This document shows, piece after piece, positions 58,488-64,000 of a stretch of DNA of 64,000 nt; positions within the stretch are counted from its first letter, which is position 1; every line of letters begins with the position of its first letter. The position numbers and the translations under genes are program-made. The notes under the pieces were generated by a model. That model worked only from the letters and a program-made list of their open reading frames with translations. It was not told the origin of the DNA and did no database searches. Source of the stretch: Linyphia triangularis. Lineage: Eukaryota > Arthropoda > Arachnida > Araneae > Linyphiidae. The stretch spans positions 49,176,059-49,240,058 of the forward strand of contig OZ021732.1 of the NCBI GenBank assembly GCA_963978545.1, written 5' to 3'.

Positions 58488-58691
58488 CCCTTTGCACTCC
58501 AGGCCTTTTTCGCGCGGAGGAATCAGCAACTCGAGACATTTTAGGTTCGGCTGGTGTTTATGGATTTGCTTCATAGAAACTAAACACAGTCATTGGCCTT
58601 GCATCGAATTTTCGCATCACACCTAATGGTCCTCTCGTGGTTTGGCATCCAATCGTGTGGCGCCTGAGAGGCGCCACTGGAGTGCAAAGGG
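58488..58691. mobile_element. piggyBac-type MITE, 204 bp
   Basis: The ends CCCTTTGCACTCCAG and CTGGAGTGCAAAGGG are perfect 15-bp inverted repeats. They are flanked by TTAA on both sides (58484-58487 and 58692-58695). TTAA targets and CCCTTTG-type ends are characteristic of piggyBac. A fragment of the same family is at 29385-29480. Confidence 0.88.
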
Positions 58692-58755
58692 TTAAAATAT
58701 AACACTAGCTCAAAAATATCTAGGGTATTTTATGGGTTGTTATGTGTTGGTGATA

Positions 58756-59255
58756 CAGTCAAACCCCGTTAATGCGAAATCGCTTAACACGAAATCTTGT
58801 TTAACGTAAAGTAAAAGTAGTTCTTAGTACGATGAAGCTTAAACTTAATGCTAATTTACTCGTTTAACACAAATTCTCACAAAGATAAAAAAAAAAAAAA
58901 AAATGCTCTTTTAACCACTTTTTGGGGGTATTTTGAAGAAGTAGAAACATTTTTTTAAAAAATTATCGAAAACTTAAAGTAAAAATTAATAACAGATAAA
59001 AATAAAATAAGTAATAAGTTACTGGAAAATGTATTTACTTTTTTTTACTAATGAATATCTTATTAAACTATCGTACTAAATGTAAGCTTAATAATGTAAA
59101 TGTTCTAAAAAACGGCAGTATTAAATACACATATAGCTAGTAGTTTTAAATCTACCTTAATTAGATGGACAAGTTTTTAGACGGTTAACACTAAATTCGG
59201 TTAACGCAAAATATCTCGGTGATCTCAAGGATTTCGCATTAACGGGGTTTGATTG
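58756..59255. mobile_element. pogo/Tigger-type MITE, 500 bp
   Basis: The left end is CAGTCAAACCCCGTTAATGC; the right end, reverse-complemented, is CAATCAAACCCCGTTAATGC. TA dinucleotides flank it (58754-58755 and 59256-59257). The terminal homology runs at least 28 bp to GCGAAAT. The interior is AT-rich with repeated GTTTAAC / GTTAACAC motifs. Confidence 0.85.
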
Positions 59256-59257
59256 TA

Positions 59258-60115
59258 GTTTGCGTAGCGGAACGCTGCCACATGCCTAATGTGGACCTGG
59301 ATTTAAACATTTCAAAATTCCTTATTTTTCTTGTTCGACATTACACTTTGTTTGTCCGATTAATATTTAAATAAATAATTAACCATTTACATTTTTAGTT
59401 CTAATGATGAAATCACCACTGATTAGGAAAAACGCAATTTGAAAGCATTTGTATTCCAATATCTATTTGGATATGAAGTATGATTTATATCAGAAATTTT
59501 ATATCAGAAATTATATCAGAAATTTTAATTATTCTAGTAATAATTCCTTGAAATTTATCAAATTATCTTAGATAAAAATATAGTTTTAGAATTTAAATTC
59601 AGTGGGGTCAGCGACCATTCCTATCAGGAACATAGCCTTTACAAGCTTGCAATTTGGAGAACCACTTAAAGAATGGGCACACAATTAACGTTTCGTTGTT
59701 CAAAACATAATTTACTGCCCTATCGAAACACAAAGTATTTCATTAATCCGCACCTCCTTAAAACGATATTTAAATATTAATTCTGACCTTGAAACAATAA
59801 ATGTAATCTACCCTGAGGTAAATTTAATCTAATGAATCTTAGTTGCAATAAAAAAAAAATATTTTCAAAAATTAATCAGTCAAATCTAATATAAAAAATT
59901 TCCCTCAAACGTTAATGCAGATTATTAACTACGGTTATTGGGGAGGGGGGTATCAAATTTTTTATTGGAAGTGAAGTGTAATTTTCACTGAGGTCTGTTG
60001 AAGAATATTACTTTTTTTTTCTTAACTTTACTTTTTGTAATTATTTTTAAAAGAATCCGTCAAAACTAATTACAACTAAAAAAATTTCATTAAAATTTTT
60101 CACACATATATATGA
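59258..60115. other. AT-rich spacer, no feature
   Basis: No gene, paired ends or array was recognised. A G-run sits at 59940-59949. Confidence 0.5.
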
Positions 60116-60417
60116 CTAGCTGAATACCCGTGCTGCGCTACGAAATTTTACCATTAGCATTTTAGCGATCAAAAGACATTCATGTATTCTACACTTCAGA
60201 CGTTTGCTCCCTTTTCGATCCCGACAAATTGATTTATCAAAATAGGAACTTTCCTTTGTTGACATTTTAAACGATATTTATAATTGTGAATAGTAAACTG
60301 GAATAGTTTATTGTGTTGATGTTTGCTCTTAGTTCTAAATTTCAAAGTAGTAGCTGTATTGGAATTAAGTTAATTAGACATTAAGTTAATCCTCGTATAG
60401 TTTCAATGTTGCGTCGT

Positions 60418-62876
60418 CTTTTCATCCCTTAAAAATATCGATATTGGAATGACTTATTTTTTAACATTTGCAAAAAAATATCAGAAAAATGACTACATTG
60501 GAAGAGGAACATTCGGATATCCCTCGTTTGGAACATTTAACCCCTTTTCGACCCCTTAAAGTTGGTTAATCGAGAACAGAATAGCTTACTTTTTCTATGT
60601 TTAATCTTTTTTGACATTTGTACCAAATTTCCGAGTTGTGACCATATGGGAAGTGGTACATTCGAATATTCCTCGTTTGGAACGTTTAACCCCTTTTCCA
60701 CCCCTTGATCCACCGGAGATCGGAATAGTTTACTTTTTCTGCGTTTGTCTTTATTGATATTCACACCAGTTTTCAGAATTATGAAAATATGAGAAGTAGG
60801 ACATTCGAATATATCGCTCGTTTGGAACGTTTAACCCCTTTTTGGCCTCTTAAAGTGGGTTAATCGAGATCGGAATAGCTTACTTTTTCTATGTTTACCA
60901 TTGTTGATATTTGTGCCGATTTTCAGAGTTGTGACTATGTGGGAAGTAGGATTTTCGAATGTCCCCCGTTTGGAACGTTTAACCCCTTTTCGACCCCTTA
61001 AAGTGTGTTAATCGAGATCGGAATAGTTTACTTTTTCTATTTTTACCATTGTTGATATTTGTGCCGATTTTCAGAGTTGTGACTATGTGGGAAGTAGGAT
61101 TTTCGAATGTCCCTCGTTTGGAACGTTTAACCCCTTTTCGACCCCTTAAAGTGGGTTAATCGAGATCGGAATAGTTTACTTTTTCTATTTTTACCATTGT
61201 TGATATTTGTGAAGATTTTCAGAGTTGTGACTATGTGGGAAGTAGGATTTTCGAATGTCCCCCGTTTGGAACGTTTAACCCCTTTTCGACCCCTTAAAGT
61301 GTGTTAATCGAGATCGGAATAGTTTACTTTTTCTATTTTTACCATTGTTGATATTTGTGCCGATTTTCAGAGTTGTGACTATGTGGGAAGTAGGATTTTC
61401 GAATGTCCCCCGTTTGGAACGTTTGACCCCTTTTCGACCCCTTAAAGTGTGTTAATCGAGATCGGAATAGTTTACTTTTTCTATTTTTACCATTGTTGAT
61501 ATTTGTGCCGATTTTCAGAGTTGTGACTATGTGGGAAGTAGGATTTTCGAATGTCCCCCGTTTGGAACGTTTGACCCCTTTTCGACCCCTTAAAGTGTGT
61601 TAATCGAGATCGGAATAGTTTACTTTTTCTATTTTTACCATTGTTGATATTTGTGCCGATTTTCAGAGTTGTGACTATGTGGGAAGTAGGATTTTCGAAT
61701 GTCCCCCGTTTGGAACGTTTGACCCCTTTTCGACCCCTTAAAGTGTGTTAATCGAGATCGGAATAGTTTACTTTTTCTATTTTTACCATTGTTGATATTT
61801 GTGCCGATTTTCAGAGTTGTGACTATGTGGGAAGTAGGATTTTCGAATGTCCCCCGTTTGGAACGTTTGACCCCTTTTCGACCCCTTAAAGTGTGTTAAT
61901 CGAGATCGGAATAGTTTACTTTTTCTATTTTTACCATTGTTGATATTTGTGCCGATTTTCAGAGTTGTGACTATGTGGGAAGTAGGATTTTCGAATGTCC
62001 CCCGTTTGGAACGTTTGACCCCTTTTCGACCCCTTAAAGTGTATTAATCGAGATCGGAATAGTTTACTTTTTCTATTTTTACCATTGTTGATATTTGTGC
62101 CGATTTTCAGAGTTGTGACTATGTGGGAAGTAGGATTTTCGAATGTCCCCCGTTTGGAACGTTTGACCCCTTTTCGACCCCTTAAAGTGGGTTAATCGAG
62201 ATCGGAATAGTTTACTTTTTCTATTTTTACCATTGTTGATATTTGTGCCGATTTTCAGAGTTGTGACTATGTGGGAAGTAGGATTTTCGAATGTCCCCCG
62301 TTTGGAACGTTTGACCCCTTTTCGACCCCTTAAAGTGTGTTAATCGAGATCGGAATAGTTTACTTTTTCTATTTTTACCATTGTTGATATTTGTGCCGAT
62401 TTTCAGAGTTGTGACTATGTGGGAAGTAGGATTTTCGAATGTCCCCCGTTTGGAACGTTTGACCCCTTTTCGACCCCTTAAAGTGGGTTAATCGAGATCG
62501 GAATAGTTTACTTTTTCTATTTTTACCATTGTTGATATTTGTGCCGATTTTCAGAGTTGTGACTATGTGGGAAGTAGGATTTTCGAATGTCCCCCGTTTG
62601 GAACGTTTGACCCCTTTTCGACCCCTTAAAGTGGGTTAATCGAGATCGGAATAGTTTACTTTTTCTATTTTTACCATTGTTGATATTTGTGCCGATTTTC
62701 AGAGTTGTGACTATGTGGGAAGTAGGATTTTCGAATGTCCCCCGTTTGGAACGTTTGACCCCTTTTCGACCCCTTAAAGTGTGTTAATCGAGATCGGAAT
62801 AGTTTACTTTTTCTATTTTTACCATTGTTGATATTTGTGCCGATTTTCAGAGTTGTGACTATGTGGGAAGTGGGAG
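60418..62876 (+). repeat. 148-bp minisatellite, about 16 units
   Basis: The marker TTAATCGAGATCGGAATAGT (or its degenerate form) recurs every 148 bp: 60566, (60712), 60860, 61008, 61156, 61304, 61452, 61600, 61748, 61896, 62044, 62192, 62340, 62488, 62636 and 62784. Units from about 60860 onward are almost identical; the first three or four are diverged and slightly irregular. No reading frame persists, because 148 is not a multiple of three. Confidence 0.95.
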
Positions 62877-62880
62877 AATT

Positions 62881-62925
62881 AGTGATGAGTGAGTCAGTGA
62901 GTGAGTGAGTGAGTGAGTGAGTGAG
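62881..62925 (+). repeat. (GTGA)n microsatellite
   Basis: About ten GTGA units with minor interruption at the end of the 148-bp array, just before the GGGCTTTGCC tail. Confidence 0.9.
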
Positions 62926-62955
62926 GGCTTTGCCTTATATATATAGAGATGTCCT

Positions 62956-63538
62956 ATTTTAATATAAACATAAAGTGTTTTCAGTTGTCCTCACTTTTAA
63001 CTCCTTATTAAATACGGCTATTTTAAAACCGAAATACATACTATTTTTCATTGTAGTTTTATTAAACCTATTTTTCAAAAATATTTCTGATTTCATTTCT
63101 ACAATATTAACGTTATATACTTGGACCTTCATAATAATATTAATGTTTCGAGACAATTACAGTTCTACTTTATAATGGGTAATAACTCTTACCATGGATT
63201 ACTATTGTTCGTGAAGTTTTACTCTTGCCATATGCATAAGATCTTTACTTTTCTTTTTAAAGTTTAATCGAGATATTCGTGTAAAGCAGAAACTTGGTAT
63301 AAATGTTAAGTGTACGGAGTTGTCTAGTAGCAAATAATGAATAACCCATCTTATCGTATTTGTCTTCAATTTTCATTAATGTGATTGCAAAGTAGGGTGA
63401 ATTAATCGAAAAAACATCCAATATTTATAAATTTAGTATGTGTCTCTAACAAACTACCTTGTTTTTAAATGACAATCGATCGATCCAATGTTTGATTAAA
63501 GCCGCGGTTCTCAACCCGTGGGGCGCACCCCCTAGGGG
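62956..63538. other. AT-rich spacer; MITE-like end at its right edge
   Basis: No gene was recognised. The last 40 bp include GGTTCTCAACCCGTGG, which resembles ends of some hAT MITEs, directly abutting the element at 63539. Confidence 0.4.
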
Positions 63539-64000
63539 CAATGGCGGATCCAGCCAGGGGGCACGTGGGGCGCCCCCCCCCCCTCAGGCGGAGTCTTTTA
63601 TTACAATTTACAGAAATAATTAATAATAATAATAATAAAAATATATTAGTTTTTTTTCCAAGTTTTTTTCAATAAGTTCACGCAACAATTATTTTAACCT
63701 TCATCTAATTTCCGAAAAAAGTAACAAAAAAAAGCTTATTTTTGTACCAAGGTTCTATTTATAGCCTTCTCTCTTCCCATTCAAACGGATGTTGGATGAC
63801 TGTACAAGTATTCAAACCTCCACCCTCTTGACCTTGAAGATATCTTGAACCCCTGATCTTTTCTGTCAAGTGGGAGGAAGAGATTTTGACTCACATGCGT
63901 AATGTCCAACGCCACCCGGGGGGGGGGGGGGAATAATGAGAGGTTGACTATTTGGGTTACCCCCGGAAATGGCCACACGCATTCAACTGGACATGGTAAT
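63539..64000. mobile_element. hAT-type element (same family as 31654-34105), runs off the window
   Basis: It begins CAATGGCGGATCCAGCCAGG, matching the right terminus of the 31654-34105 element, and proceeds through the same C-run, CTCAGG string and 33630-33880 segment in reverse complement. The other end lies beyond the window. Confidence 0.8.

Larger units (their letters stand above)
60116..62955 (+). repeat. R2-headed repeat with a different body (copy 3)
   Basis: The head CTAGCTGAATACCCGTGCTG and then CGCTACGAAATTTTACC matches copy 2 (46245-47667). The body is the 148-bp array instead of the ~130-bp units. The tail is (GTGA)n followed by GGGCTTTGCCTTATATATAT. The shared head with an exchanged body is unusual. 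Confidence 0.7.

Overview
The window is AT-rich animal nuclear DNA. Its gene has six small exons with clean GT/AG junctions, and nearly everything else is transposable elements. The single recognisable host gene encodes a short secreted astacin metalloprotease with no accessory C-terminal domain. That gene type, the very long TE-filled introns and the mix of hAT, mariner/pogo, piggyBac, P-like and Gypsy elements suggest an arthropod, most likely a chelicerate such as a spider. This is an inference and the species cannot be fixed from the window.

Host gene (+ strand). Six exons at 3008-3107, 5727-5800, 10929-11010, 28374-28491, 36223-36398 and 53523-53701 carry 729 nt of coding sequence plus the stop, spread over about 50.7 kb. 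All five intron phases match. The product has a signal peptide, a propeptide and an astacin catalytic domain with an intact HExxHxxGxxH zinc site. The frame ends at a TGA at 53699. The same frame continues for 26 codons with the expected astacin C-terminus, including the disulphide-closing Cys, so this allele is either truncated or read through.

Layout. 1-3007: upstream flank with an R1-family repeat and a 1.0-kb hAT element. 3108-5726 (intron 1): a tRNA-derived SINE split by a 1.7-kb hAT. 5801-10928 (intron 2): mariner-type palindromic sequence. 11011-28373 (intron 3): a hAT element (11081-24410) that received a 12.4-kb terminal-inverted-repeat (TIR) element (11625-24005) with AG...CT ends and a 6-bp duplication. 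That element in turn holds a truncated LTR/gag sequence and a 2.1-kb P-like element with a THAP-type exon. A SINE, an R3 repeat and a solo LTR follow. 28492-36222 (intron 4): a 1-kb TIR element, a SINE and a three-level hAT nest. 36399-53522 (intron 5): an R2 repeat, a 6-kb Gypsy-type LTR retrotransposon with near-identical LTRs but broken pol, and a 7.3-kb hAT-type element full of older repeats. 53833-64000: R1 and R3 repeats with two more solo LTRs, piggyBac and pogo MITEs, a 2.4-kb array of 148-bp units inside an R2 repeat, and the start of another hAT.

The transposon calls rest mainly on paired ends and flanking target-site duplications (TSDs) read directly from the sequence. Superfamily names come from duplication length and end sequence. 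No CRISPR, rRNA or functional tRNA gene was seen. The most unusual object is the 12.4-kb TIR element with ten perfect TGACGTCA palindromes in its arms and none of the expected transposition genes.
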